From NCBI GenBank assembly GCA_021927905.1, contig BLLK01000045.1, positions 1,860,001-1,924,000 of the forward strand: a stretch of 64,000 bases of DNA, in the 5' to 3' direction. Positions 1 to 8,531 of the stretch are shown in pieces; position 1 is the stretch's first letter; every line of letters begins with the position of its first letter. The stretch comes from Chaetoceros tenuissimus. Lineage: Eukaryota > Bacillariophyta > Thalassiosirophyceae > Chaetocerotales > Chaetocerotaceae. The notes under the pieces are model-generated. The model saw only the letters and a list, made by a program, of their open reading frames with translations. It had not been told where the DNA came from and searched no databases. The position numbers and the translations under genes are program-made.

Positions 1-2
1 AG

Positions 3-716
3 CCAGCGTTTCTATTCGAAAGCAGTAAAGATGACTATTTTGTCCCAATCAAAGACTCTCAAGAGAGCGAGATAAAAGTCCTATTTTTTAGTGGAGGAAA
101 GGACTCTTTCTTAGCTTTACGGGCGTTAGTAAAGAATCACAGGGAGAGAGCGGACAGAAGCAAGCTTTGTATCGTCTTATTGACATCGTTCGATGCAGAG
201 AGTCGTGTTATTGCTCATCAAGAAGTTTCTATTGAAACTGTCACGAAGCAAGCATCTCATCTAAATATTTCACTTTTAGGAGTTCCCATGCATAGAGGAA
301 CTTCAGAGACGTACGTAGATAGAATATCTTTAGCTCTAGATGTTATTCGTCAAAAAGCAAACCTCGCAAATATTTCCCAAATAAATTCTATTGTATTTGG
401 TGATTTAAATCTTGCACACATCCGTGGCTGGAGAGATACAGAACTTAGCAAATTTGGAATTCAATTGGAGTATCCTTTATGGAAAGCGAGTTATAATGAT
501 CTCTTTGAAGACTTGGAGAAATCCTCGGTTGAAGTTGACATTGCTGCGTCTACTAAAGATTATGTAGCGGTTGACCAAAACTTTTCTCGAAATGTAATGA
601 AAACCATTACAGAAAATAACGGTGATGCATTTGGTGAAAATGGAGAATTCCATACAGTTGCAAAAGTATGGGTAACAACACGGGAGCAAGCTCTTGGACT
701 CAGTTCACACACATAA
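3..716 (+). CDS. Dph6-like ATP pyrophosphatase (ATP_bind_4), 3' part
   Basis: The frame is open from the left edge, so the N-terminus lies outside the window; 237 codons plus a stop are visible. Near nucleotide 95 it encodes SGGKDS, the PP-loop that binds ATP in adenine-nucleotide alpha-hydrolases. Further on come FGDLNLAHIRGW, LEYPLWK and, close to the C-terminus, GENGEFHT, a set characteristic of the ATP_bind_4/diphthine-ammonia ligase (Dph6) family. Known members perform the last, ATP-dependent amidation step of diphthamide synthesis on elongation factor 2, but the family also holds members of unknown role, so the exact substrate is inferred. The stop lies only 7 bp from the stop of the convergent downstream gene, so their 3' UTRs must overlap. 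Confidence 0.8.
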   Translation, partial: PAFLFESSKDDYFVPIKDSQESEIKVLFFSGGKDSFLALRALVKNHRERADRSKLCIVLLTSFDAESRVIAHQEVSIETVTKQASHLNISLLGVPMHRGTSETYVDRISLALDVIRQKANLANISQINSIVFGDLNLAHIRGWRDTELSKFGIQLEYPLWKASYNDLFEDLEKSSVEVDIAASTKDYVAVDQNFSRNVMKTITENNGDAFGENGEFHTVAKVWVTTREQALGLSSHT

Positions 717-723
717 AGCTAGA

Positions 724-1626
724 TCATAAATGACTTTTAATGTTAGCACTTTCTCTAAGTTCATATGAAATTGATAATCTTGCCATAGCCAACTCTTGCT
801 TCACTCTATGATTACATGCTTGGATCCCAGGATATATAGCAAGAATTCCCATATTGTCGTTAATATTTAGCGAATCGAGTAACTGGTCTCCAGCAAGAAT
901 GCAGATTAAATCAGAAGCGCCCGAATCGTATTCTTTGTAAAGACTTTCAAACATCGCTAACTTCTCCGGAGTATAAAATTTGCCATCTCTCCTTGACATC
1001 ACTTCTAATCCTGCTACAAGGCTTGACAGTGAAATACAAATTAAAATTCCTCTATCCACATGTTCACTGCAATTTGTCCCAGCTTGTAAGTTTGTATATA
1101 AAAAGTAATCAAGAGGACAGTATGCATCAAACGAATGAGACATCCTTCTCTTCTTGCGCAGATGCTCAGATTGCTCAGATTGCTCACATTCGTCTTCACC
1201 ATCGCAGTATGTACTCATAATATCTTCCCTTATTTTTGAATGAACCTGTAGTAAAATGCTATGCAGAGCAGGGACTAAGTCTTTTGTAGCTTGACAAAGC
1301 TCTCCAGAATCAAAGTCATTTGGCCACGGTTGTTCCTCCAATGAATTACAATCTACAAATTGCGCTCGGAATAAAAGTTTTTGACTACTTGGACGATTAA
1401 ATCCCAATAAAGTACCATTCTTGATATATCTATATTTCTCGATAAATTGTTCTACTTTGTCATTATGCTGACTTGCATGAGAAAGGAAGTCTCGTCCTGC
1501 TTTCCAACTCCTGTTCAATTTGCTTTCAGTGAAGCCGTCTACTCGAAAAACAGCAAAAGAGTGTTGGAGCAAACATTTCGAAGCAGCAGCAACATCTTCA
1601 CAAACATGGATTCCTTCACTCATCAT
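724..1626 (-). CDS. 2OG-Fe(II) oxygenase-like protein (isopenicillin N synthase fold)
   Basis: A 300-residue single-exon protein. It carries HVDRG near residue 188, a histidine in ACNHRVK near residue 271 and RLSISYEL near residue 282. These match the HxD...H iron-binding triad and the RxS motif that binds the 2-oxoglutarate carboxylate in isopenicillin-N-synthase-like oxygenases. The N-terminal QHSFAVFRVDGF resembles the start of the same fold, and an acidic low-complexity stretch (ECEQSEQSEH) interrupts the middle. Two adjacent ATG codons are possible starts; the first is used. Substrate unknown. No targeting peptide is obvious. It converges on the Dph6-like gene with a 7-bp spacer. Confidence 0.65.
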   Translation of the reverse strand: MMSEGIHVCEDVAAASKCLLQHSFAVFRVDGFTESKLNRSWKAGRDFLSHASQHNDKVEQFIEKYRYIKNGTLLGFNRPSSQKLLFRAQFVDCNSLEEQPWPNDFDSGELCQATKDLVPALHSILLQVHSKIREDIMSTYCDGEDECEQSEQSEHLRKKRRMSHSFDAYCPLDYFLYTNLQAGTNCSEHVDRGILICISLSSLVAGLEVMSRRDGKFYTPEKLAMFESLYKEYDSGASDLICILAGDQLLDSLNINDNMGILAIYPGIQACNHRVKQELAMARLSISYELRESANIKSHL

Positions 1627-2019
1627 CTTCCTCCAAGCTTATACCCTGATGTATTGTCATACATACAATATGGCAATGGAGAATAGAACATAACAATAAA
1701 ACATACATACCTTAAATGAAAAGCAAGATGAATGATGAAAAAGGATAGAGAAACAGAAAGAAGTCCCTTTCCGTCTGGCCTTCGATGAAACTAATTTAGT
1801 GAGATGTCATTTTTTGTTTTCATTTTTCATTTGAGTTTTATGAATATGATTCCTAGACTTTAACAATTCTCTTGTAATTGTCTTGAGGAAATCAGGCTTT
1901 CAATAAAATTTAAACCGGAAATCCGATAGAGAAAATAGAAAATACGAAGAAAATGTAAAAAGTGTATCAGTTTTACTCGTAGTTGAAAGAATGTATTCTA
2001 TTGCGAGAGCTAGTCCTGT
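1627..2019. other. intergenic, nothing recognised
   Basis: AT-rich spacer of 393 bp. It should hold the promoter of the oxygenase gene and the 3' UTR of the proteolipid gene, both on the minus strand. I see no RNA gene, repeat or convincing ORF. Confidence 0.5.
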
Positions 2020-2577
2020 CTACTTTCCAATGAAAAATAAAGCAACAATTAGACCATAAAGACCAACAGCTTCGAGAAAAACCAAACACATAAGTAGGGC
2101 GATATATGCAAAGAAGTCAGAAACATCGATCATTACTCCGCGGTTTTCGTACAAGCCATTGGAAAGAAGAGGCTCAGACTCAGTTCCATTAGTAGAATGT
2201 TCATTGGACCCGGTACTTAATACTCTGGTTGATACAAGAGAGAAGTTCAAATACTGCTTGATAAAAATACCCATCCCAATACCACTGCAAAGGCATGCAC
2301 TTCCCACAGCGAGTCCTGCTCCAAAGAAGTGTTGGGAATCTTGCAGAGTGACTGTGTTTGATTTGTCACTTAGTTTCAAAGCTAGCAACACACCAATGAT
2401 TAGGCCATAGATTGCTAAAACTCCTGCAATAATGATTGGGCAGAAGCTTTTAGCTCCTAGTTTCTTGTAGAATTGCAAAACAAATAGTCCTGCATAAATA
2501 GATGCATAACAGGATCCTGCACTAGAAAGAAAGATAGAAAAAGCTGCGCCTGTGGCAGTCCATAGCTCAGGCGACAT
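2020..2577 (-). CDS. V-type ATPase proteolipid subunit c-like protein
   Basis: An intronless 185-residue protein with four hydrophobic helices. Helix 2 (PIIIAGVLAIYGLIIGVLL) and helix 4 (FLEAVGLYGLIVAL) match the proteolipid of the V0 rotor; the Glu in helix 4, near residue 169, is the proton-carrying carboxylate. It should sit in the membrane ring of a vacuolar-type proton pump. Two features differ from an ordinary 155-165 residue c subunit: helix 1 is poorly conserved, and the loop between helices 3 and 4 carries about 35 extra polar residues rich in Ser, Thr, Glu and Asn. A divergent paralogue of subunit c, or a c''-like subunit, is therefore possible. Confidence 0.8.
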   Translation of the reverse strand: MSPELWTATGAAFSIFLSSAGSCYASIYAGLFVLQFYKKLGAKSFCPIIIAGVLAIYGLIIGVLLALKLSDKSNTVTLQDSQHFFGAGLAVGSACLCSGIGMGIFIKQYLNFSLVSTRVLSTGSNEHSTNGTESEPLLSNGLYENRGVMIDVSDFFAYIALLMCLVFLEAVGLYGLIVALFFIGK

Positions 2578-2925
2578 GGTGTATGTTTCAAGAATCTAGG
2601 TATTTTATATGATAGGAAAGATTTTACAAAATAGGAGGTTTACTCTTTATGAAACTGTTATGATCATTTATGAAGCTCGAGGATCTTCGTGTGAAGACCA
2701 GGTTGTTCGCCGTTTACGATGCGAACAGTACTCTGTCACCAATATTCTGACACCCTCTCAATCTTCGTTTTCTCTTTTGAAATGCATAATAATTGTTCAA
2801 GTGTAAAAACAAAGATGGGACTATAATTAGCACATACGTAAACAATAGTAATGATAGTTAAGTTTGATTATGTTAGTTTATAGGTATTTCAAATATGACA
2901 ACGTATTATTATTATGAGCACAATT
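2578..2925. other. intergenic, nothing recognised
   Basis: A 348-bp AT-rich spacer holding the promoter of the proteolipid gene and the 3' UTR of the next minus-strand gene. A 65-codon plus-strand ORF at 2609-2806 has no coding character. Confidence 0.5.
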
Positions 2926-3381
2926 CTATGGCTTCAAATCCCAGAAATTTCTCTTCTTCTTATTCTGTTTTTCGTCTACGAAAGATTCTGCAAACTTGTC
3001 CTCCACATACTGCTCGCCTAGAGAGAAAACATCATGCTCGTGCTGTTCATCTTCGTGTGAGTATTTATCATGAAGAGAGTCGAAGTTGATATGATCACGT
3101 CTAGCTGCAAGCTATTATATCGGGATTAGTAAATAATAGATAGTGATGTAAGTTTTGATCTAATAAGGACGGATTTGAAACCCGCTATCACTTACCAGTT
3201 CTTGTTGCAATTTATACTGTTCTTCGATATCGCTATTCTTACTGCCACTTCCTGCTCCATGGAAAGGTTTGAAGTCAAACAATCCCATACAAAGAGCACT
3301 TCCGTGTCTTGTAATTGGGGTTGGTTGAAATGATGACACGCCAGAAACGAGGAGAACTGTGAGTGATGCAGTGAATTTCAT
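2926..3381 (-). CDS. small two-exon protein with plastid/ER-type presequence (hypothetical)
   Basis: Spliced minus-strand gene, exons 3196-3381 and 2926-3111, with an 84-bp GTAAGT...TAG intron at 3112-3195. Both exons are 186 bp and join in phase 0, giving 123 residues. The N-terminus is a signal peptide ending SGVSSFQP, a diatom-type cleavage site with a Phe after it, followed by a Ser/Arg-containing stretch as in bipartite plastid presequences. The mature part is charged (for example HEDEQHEHDVFSLGEQY) and ends KKKRNFWDLKP. The splice is inferred: exon 2 stays open only in the frame this junction produces, and the sequence past the donor soon runs into a stop. I recognise no family. Plastid or secretory location is inference. 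Confidence 0.6.
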
Positions 3382-3719
3382 AGTTAAGTGTTTATTTCGT
3401 AGATCTCTATTATGAAAGATATGATTTGAATCAGAAGTCTGTCTATCGCAAGAAACATCGAAAAGATTTCATTCTTTTTCATTTTTGTTGATGCCATTGA
3501 TGTCAGGCTTCGCATCTTGACATCGACGCGCGCCAATTTTGTTGTTGGCTAGACAATGACGAAAAATATTTGGCTAGAAATGAGTCCTATGGTCTTTGGT
3601 AGGTATTATTGAAGGCTATTAGTACTGCTTACTACCCCTTGTCTTCTAATCTTGCTTTCATATACAAAGTTACTTCATGTTTCAATTTTAAAAGATTAAG
3701 AAAGTGTTATGTTAAAAGA
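3382..3719. other. intergenic, nothing recognised
   Basis: A 338-bp spacer between two minus-strand genes, with the promoter of the small presequence protein and the 3' end of the RNase HII gene. A short GC-richer patch (cgacgcgcgcc near 3520) is the only local feature. Confidence 0.4.
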
Positions 3720-5156
3720 TTAATCACTTTCAGTATCGATGATTTTACCATCTTTGTCAAAAGTCATATGCTTCAATGGAGCAAAAGTTCTTCGATGAAT
3801 TTTGGATGCACCAAACTGGTATACTTTTTTCATATGCGCAGCAGTTGGATAACCTTTATGCTGTTTCAGATCATATTCGGGATAAAGTTTATCGTACTCG
3901 TGCATCAATCTATCTCTTGAGACTTTTGCGATGATACTCGCAGCGCCGATTGCGTATTCTTTTGAATCACCTTTTACCATTGCCTCAGCTTCGCATGGCA
4001 TTTCTTTTGGAACTCTGTTGCCGTCAACTAGAGCATGATATTGACAATCACCACTGTCGCCCTCTTGGGTCTTGTGATCTGAGAAAAGCGGTTTCCCCTT
4101 TTCGTCATTAATGCCACATACAACGTAACAACCCGTGAGTTCAGAAGAAATTTCATGTTCTTTACGATAAATTGTGGCTGCATCAACTTCACCATTTAAA
4201 TCATTTTCACTTGTTCCTAGCCCCATCAATACTCTAGCTGCATTTCTCATACATTCAAGAGTTGTTTGTAATATATTGATTTCATCAATTCGTTTTGCAT
4301 CACCAATAGCTACTGCCCATCTAGCATTGGGACTAGTCACAATCTTTTCGTAAAGTTCTTCTCTCACTTCTTCCTTTGTCAACTTTTTCGAGTCTGTAAT
4401 ACCTTCAATATCTGTAGGGATAATGGCTGCGGCGGCAACAACAGGTCCTTATTGTACCAGTAGTTCAATGATGGCAGTATTAGGTATTAGATATCTAATG
4501 TAAACAACGTGACAAAATATATGCACATAAATTTACTTACCTGCAAGTGGCCCGCGTCCAGCTTCATCAATACCCATGACATATAACATATTCTTACTAC
4601 ATGAATCATTCTTGTATTTCTCAAGCAAAGTTTCTTCTCTTGTTCGAGGCAGATGTAGTTGCAAATTTTGTTGTTTCGATAAAGTATTGTCCTTCTTTTT
4701 GGGGGTAGTGCGTGTTGACTTGCGTTTTGGGGTAGTAGTTTTTGGTTTGTCTACTTCCTTCGAGATCATTTTGGTTTTGCGTTTCTTATTAGCACTTTCG
4801 GTATTGGAAGATTTTGCATTGCGCTTGCTGGTTTTCCGAGTAGTCTTTTTCACTTGGTTTTCGTGATCTGCACTATTCGATGAAATTGCCTGTATCCTTG
4901 CACTCCGTCTAGGAGGTAAAGATGCTGCTTGTTTCATATTAAATGTGCTTATCGAAAATGTCTGATGATATTGATGTAGTATTGGATTGTTGGTTGAAAG
5001 GCGAGAATATTTGTATCTGTCACCGTGGCTCTTTTTTGTAGAAAAAGACGGATTGCAAAATGTGAAAGCAGAAATAGTACTAGAAAAAGACCGTGATTTT
5101 GATGTAAATACTAACAAGCTCAATGATACTGAGTGCAAACTTTTCATACAAACCAT
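3720..5156 (-). CDS. bacterial-type ribonuclease HII with long N-terminal extension
   Basis: Two exons, 4541-5156 and 3720-4447, separated by a 93-bp intron (4448-4540, GTAAGT donor); total 447 residues. The catalytic start motif GIDEAGRGPLAG spans the junction, and GITDSKKL, ASIIAKVSRD and HKGYPTAAH follow, with C-terminal IHRRTFAPLK. These are the signatures of bacterial RNase HII rather than of the eukaryotic RNase H2A subunit. The enzyme nicks RNA in RNA-DNA hybrids, including single embedded ribonucleotides. About 190 residues precede the catalytic domain. The first 70 are rich in Ser, Arg and aromatic residues and free of acidic clusters, like a mitochondrial or plastid transit peptide; the rest is a Lys/Arg/Thr-rich low-complexity linker. 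Organellar action is inferred. An internal start at MKQAAS would give a nuclear-looking form. Confidence 0.85.
4448..4540 (-). other. intron of RNase HII gene
   Basis: Donor GTAAGT directly follows GCAG of exon 1, and the acceptor AAG precedes GACCTGTTG. Joining restores the uninterrupted motif GPLAGPVVAAAAIIP, conserved in RNase HII, which fixes both borders. Confidence 0.8.
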
Positions 5157-5474
5157 TACAGGACTGAAGAAAATAATATGTTGCTTTGTTGAAAGCGAAA
5201 GGAGTTGGCATGGATGGTGGATGAATTACACATTACATAAATACTACGTATGTTCATTCATCATTGGTGGATGATGTGAGAAGAATCTGTCTACGTCATC
5301 AACTGTCAATTAGCTCTTGCTTGACATCTTCTTTTTGGCGAAGATTTGAATTTCACTGGAGAGAGCTTTTCCTTTCAATTCCTCTCTTTTTCCCACTAGA
5401 GTACATATTCACATTTTCTATCATCGTGCTTCACAACGCAATGTTCATTCACCCAATCGTAGTGACTTTCAAAT
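5157..5474. promoter_or_regulatory. divergent promoter region between RNase HII and kinase genes
   Basis: A 318-bp spacer between two divergently transcribed genes, so it must serve both. No TATA box or other named element is convincing. A plus-strand ORF at 5264-5638 overlaps the kinase start in another frame and is judged a shadow. Confidence 0.4.
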
Positions 5475-7490
5475 ATGGTTGTTTCGGCGAAAGGCAGATA
5501 TCTCGATTCGAAGCAAAAATGGCTCGTTGCAGAACAACTTGGGGAAGGAGCTTGCGGTACTGTTCATGCACTTCATTATCAATCCAAGTCTGCATCCAGC
5601 ACTACCAACACACAATTTGCTGTCAAGTTAGCCATTGAACCCCCTCCATCTACAAATAAAAAGCGTAAAAAGACTCTTGTAGAAAAGAATGCAGATCTAC
5701 TCAATCATGAACACATCCTATATCGAAATGTCCTCAATAATCTACGGGGTACAATGATTCCTGATATTCCAATGGCTTCCTATTCCTCAATCAAGACTCC
5801 TCCTCAAGGCTTTGGATCAATTGATGGTTTCAGATTTCTCATTATGGAAAGAATGCAAGCGCCATTTTCATCTATAGTATCTAGCATATGCAGTTCAAGT
5901 ACAACAGAAATTGACATTGGACCGATTGGCCAACGATTGATTCGTCTCATGGAAGCCATTCACGATACCCATTACATATTTGTAGATGTCAAACCGGATA
6001 ACTTTATGCTCTGTGCTCCAGATGCAGTGAAAAAGGGCAAGTCAAAAAAGAAAAGTTCAGAGATTGAATCATTTGCGGAGAGAATTCGCATGATTGACTT
6101 TGGCCTGTTGGAGTCTAATAAGGATGTCATGAATAATAAACATCGTGCAAATCAGCATCCAGATGGACAATTGGTTGGAACTCCTGTGTATGCTAGTTTG
6201 AATGTTCTCAATGGTCACACTGTGAGTAGAAGAGATGACATTGAAGCTTGTATGTACGTCTTGATGGAGTTCATTCTACAGATTACTGCATGTAGTCAAG
6301 GAAACCGTGATTTGGAAGATTTGCTTCCTTGGAGCAAGGCGAGAAGTGACGAAGAGATTCGCAAAATGAAAGAAGATGCAGTAGATAACAAGGGTTATAA
6401 TATTTGGGACATGCTTGCACAGAATGGGAACAAGCTTTTGAGTAAAAATGTCAAGCAAGTGTTTGAAATTGTTCGTTCTATGGAATTCAAGGATAAGCCA
6501 GATTACGAAGGCCTTTGCAAAATGGTTGCCAAGTGGTCTGTCATAACTGACTTCAAAAAGAAAAAGTCGCGTAGTGGTAGCAAAAAGACAAGCTCCACGT
6601 CTACAACTTCCAAAAGAAAGACGAGAAATTCGCGTGAGAGTGATGACGATGTCAAGGTCGCAGCGTCACCTCCAAAGCGTGTACACACTGATGATCTCCC
6701 GGAAGATTCACCTTCCTACGAATTCGATGAAGACGTTCCTCCAACCGCATCATTGAGTTCAAGAGCTGCTCGTGCTGCTGCAAGATCAGCCGCGAAAGGA
6801 AAGACAGATGATGAAGTTGTTGTCGTGGACAGCACTCCCACAAAGAGTACTCGTGTTGGAAAACTCAAAAATGAATTGAAAGAGGCAAAGTCTACTATTG
6901 CTTCTCTAGAGGAGAAGGTTTTGGAAAAGGAACTGGATGAAGCCCGTTCTCGTATATCCGATCTGCAGGACCAGCTGAGTGATAAAGAAGATGGTGTCAG
7001 TATTATTGACATTGAAATGGAGTCTATGGATGAAAATGACAATGAAAATAATAGTTCTGCAGCTAATTCAGCAGAAGGAATGGATTGGGAGGTAGTTTCC
7101 ACAACATCAAATACATCCAATAAAGATTCTTCTAAGCCAACGAAGAAGAAACAGTCTCTGAAATTGGAATGTATTCAAGGACCACACCAAGGAGAAACTG
7201 TCGAATTATCTGATGTCCTTGTGCTTGGGTCCAACCCTTCAAACAAGAAAGGAGGTCATACTTTTTCTCTATCAAAAGATGACGATGCATGTGCATCTCA
7301 TACAAAACTTGTTCTCAATAGAAGCGGGTCGAAAAAGAATCCAGTATTGATGGTCAAAGTCTTTGATTTGAAGTCAAAGAACGGAACGATGATCAATAGT
7401 AAGGCTCTTCCATCAGGTGCTTCAAGACAGGCATTCATCAAGGATAGAATCCAAGTTGGGAGTAGCGTATTCCGCGTGATGAAAGAGTAA
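5475..7490 (+). CDS. CK1/VRK-like protein kinase with C-terminal FHA domain
   Basis: A 671-residue intronless protein. Residues 1-370 form a divergent kinase domain: glycine loop LGEGACGTV, lysine in FAVKLA, catalytic loop FVDVKPDNFML near residue 170 (Asp kept, the usual His-Arg before it replaced), and IDFGLLE near 206. The layout, including the GTPVYASLN segment, is like casein kinase 1 and VRK kinases. Residues 370-560 are a basic then acidic low-complexity linker with a short coiled coil (LKNELKEAKSTIASLEE). Residues about 565-671 are an FHA phosphothreonine-binding domain, with SHTKLVLN and DLKSKNGTMIN matching its SxxH and NG motifs. Joining a CK1-like kinase to an FHA domain suggests chromatin or DNA-damage signalling, which is inference. 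Confidence 0.8.
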   Translation: MVVSAKGRYLDSKQKWLVAEQLGEGACGTVHALHYQSKSASSTTNTQFAVKLAIEPPPSTNKKRKKTLVEKNADLLNHEHILYRNVLNNLRGTMIPDIPMASYSSIKTPPQGFGSIDGFRFLIMERMQAPFSSIVSSICSSSTTEIDIGPIGQRLIRLMEAIHDTHYIFVDVKPDNFMLCAPDAVKKGKSKKKSSEIESFAERIRMIDFGLLESNKDVMNNKHRANQHPDGQLVGTPVYASLNVLNGHTVSRRDDIEACMYVLMEFILQITACSQGNRDLEDLLPWSKARSDEEIRKMKEDAVDNKGYNIWDMLAQNGNKLLSKNVKQVFEIVRSMEFKDKPDYEGLCKMVAKWSVITDFKKKKSRSGSKKTSSTSTTSKRKTRNSRESDDDVKVAASPPKRVHTDDLPEDSPSYEFDEDVPPTASLSSRAARAAARSAAKGKTDDEVVVVDSTPTKSTRVGKLKNELKEAKSTIASLEEKVLEKELDEARSRISDLQDQLSDKEDGVSIIDIEMESMDENDNENNSSAANSAEGMDWEVVSTTSNTSNKDSSKPTKKKQSLKLECIQGPHQGETVELSDVLVLGSNPSNKKGGHTFSLSKDDDACASHTKLVLNRSGSKKNPVLMVKVFDLKSKNGTMINSKALPSGASRQAFIKDRIQVGSSVFRVMKE

Positions 7491-7573
7491 AGGGAGCATT
7501 TGTAACTTTGTAAAATTTCATAATTTCAATTCAAATATTACCAGTAGTACCTATATTGTTGTTCCATTTTCAA

Positions 7574-7993
7574 TCACTCCAATGCAGCTGATACTTGAAT
7601 TTCAACTAATATTTCTGGTCTTGCCATGTTAGCCTCGACGGTCGCTCTCACAGGCTTATTTTCAGCATCAACCCATGCACTCCATACATCATTCATTCCA
7701 GCGAAATCTTTCTCAATATCTTTCACCCAGATGGAAGCAGTAAGTAGCTTTGATTTGTCAGTTCCAGCCTCAGTAAGGAGAGCATCTACTTTACCAAGCA
7801 CGTCCTTAGTCTGTCCTTTGATATCACCAGCGGTAGGATCTACCTGACCTGAAATGTAAACGATTCCATTGTGAATTACAGTTTGTGACATGTTTGGATT
7901 TTCAGTGCCAAGTCTTTGGATGCTAGAAAGCTGACGGCTAGTAGCCTGAGCAAACTTTGAAGAAATTTTTCTAGATGCAATGCGAGCAAACAT
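7574..7993 (-). CDS. RIDA: RidA/YjgF family enamine/imine deaminase, mitochondrial
   Basis: A 139-residue protein. Residues 1-28 are rich in Arg, Ser and Ala without acidic residues (MFARIASRKISSKFAQ...), a typical mitochondrial presequence. The remainder is the RidA fold: VYISGQVDP, then KDFAGMNDVWSAW, then PVRATVEANMARP with the conserved Arg that binds the substrate carboxylate, and LVEIQVSAALE at the end. RidA hydrolyses reactive enamines and imines released by pyridoxal-phosphate enzymes such as threonine dehydratase, protecting other enzymes. Family assignment is firm; mitochondrial location rests on the presequence only. The gene converges on the kinase gene with an 83-bp spacer. Confidence 0.88.
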   Translation of the reverse strand: MFARIASRKISSKFAQATSRQLSSIQRLGTENPNMSQTVIHNGIVYISGQVDPTAGDIKGQTKDVLGKVDALLTEAGTDKSKLLTASIWVKDIEKDFAGMNDVWSAWVDAENKPVRATVEANMARPEILVEIQVSAALE

Positions 7994-8127
7994 GTTTGTC
8001 TTTCTTGATTCTTCCTATGGTTCAGTACGTATATTCAATTAAAAATAAGAAACTGAAGATGCTTAAAGTAGTCTAGTACTGAATAAGGAATATGGAATAT
8101 GAGCACTATCTTCTATCTTCTTCACAT

Positions 8128-8193
8128 ACTGGAACAAATCAAGTTGCTTCAGCTTTTGTTGCCCATCACCTTTTTCTTTTTGTAATGGTTGGA
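8128..8193 (+). pseudogene. fragment copied from the DUF2214 gene
   Basis: This stretch matches gene positions 8799-8870 almost base for base (ACTGGAACAAATCAAGTTGC, then CTTCAGCTTTTGTTGC) with a few changes and a net loss of 6 bp in the middle, ending at GTAATGGTTGGA. In frame it would read TGTNQVASAFVA and FLFVMVG, after which similarity stops. It lies 5' of the intact gene and has no start of its own. A partial local duplication is the simplest reading. Confidence 0.7.
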
Positions 8194-8361
8194 GGATTGG
8201 AGGATCTCAGATCCATCCATCACTATCCTTGACGTTAATGTGACGTTAAATCCAAAGCTTGAAGTTGCTTCCACAAGCGGTTGTTGAAGGCGTTGAAGAC
8301 ACAACACGCACGTAGCACGATGTATGGAAGTAGGTACTATCTTCAAAAGAAAAGCAAATAT

Positions 8362-8502
8362 ATATTGATTGAATCAGAAAGCTTTGACGACTGTGCACAT
8401 AGCAAATCTATTGATTGAATTAAAAAGCTTTGAACCGACTGTGTACATAGCAATCTATTGATTATATCAGAAAACTTTGTTCCGACTATTTACATAATTC
8501 GT
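8362..8502. repeat. three diverged 47-bp tandem repeats
   Basis: Units start near 8362, 8410 and 8457 and share ATTGATT, an AGAAAGCTTTG-like core and a CGACTGTGCACATAG-like end. They end about 30 bp before the start codon of the DUF2214 gene, so they lie in its promoter or 5' UTR. Confidence 0.7.
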
Positions 8503-8531
8503 ATACGTCCTACGGAAGTGATCACTACACA

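Larger units (their letters stand above)
7994..8531. other. spacer with broken gene fragment and 47-bp tandem repeats
   Basis: A 538-bp spacer between the divergent RidA and DUF2214 genes. It holds a decayed copy of part of the DUF2214 gene (8128-8193), two direct TGACGTTAA elements near 8230 and 8241, and three diverged 47-bp repeats (8362-8502). Confidence 0.6.

Noticed and set aside
2609-2806. 65-codon plus-strand ORF near the proteolipid gene
   Set aside because: No coding composition, no recognisable protein features, and it lies in a promoter/3' UTR spacer.
5264-5638. 124-codon ORF overlapping the kinase start
   Set aside because: It overlaps the kinase coding region in another frame, and the kinase glycine loop is encoded in the kept frame.
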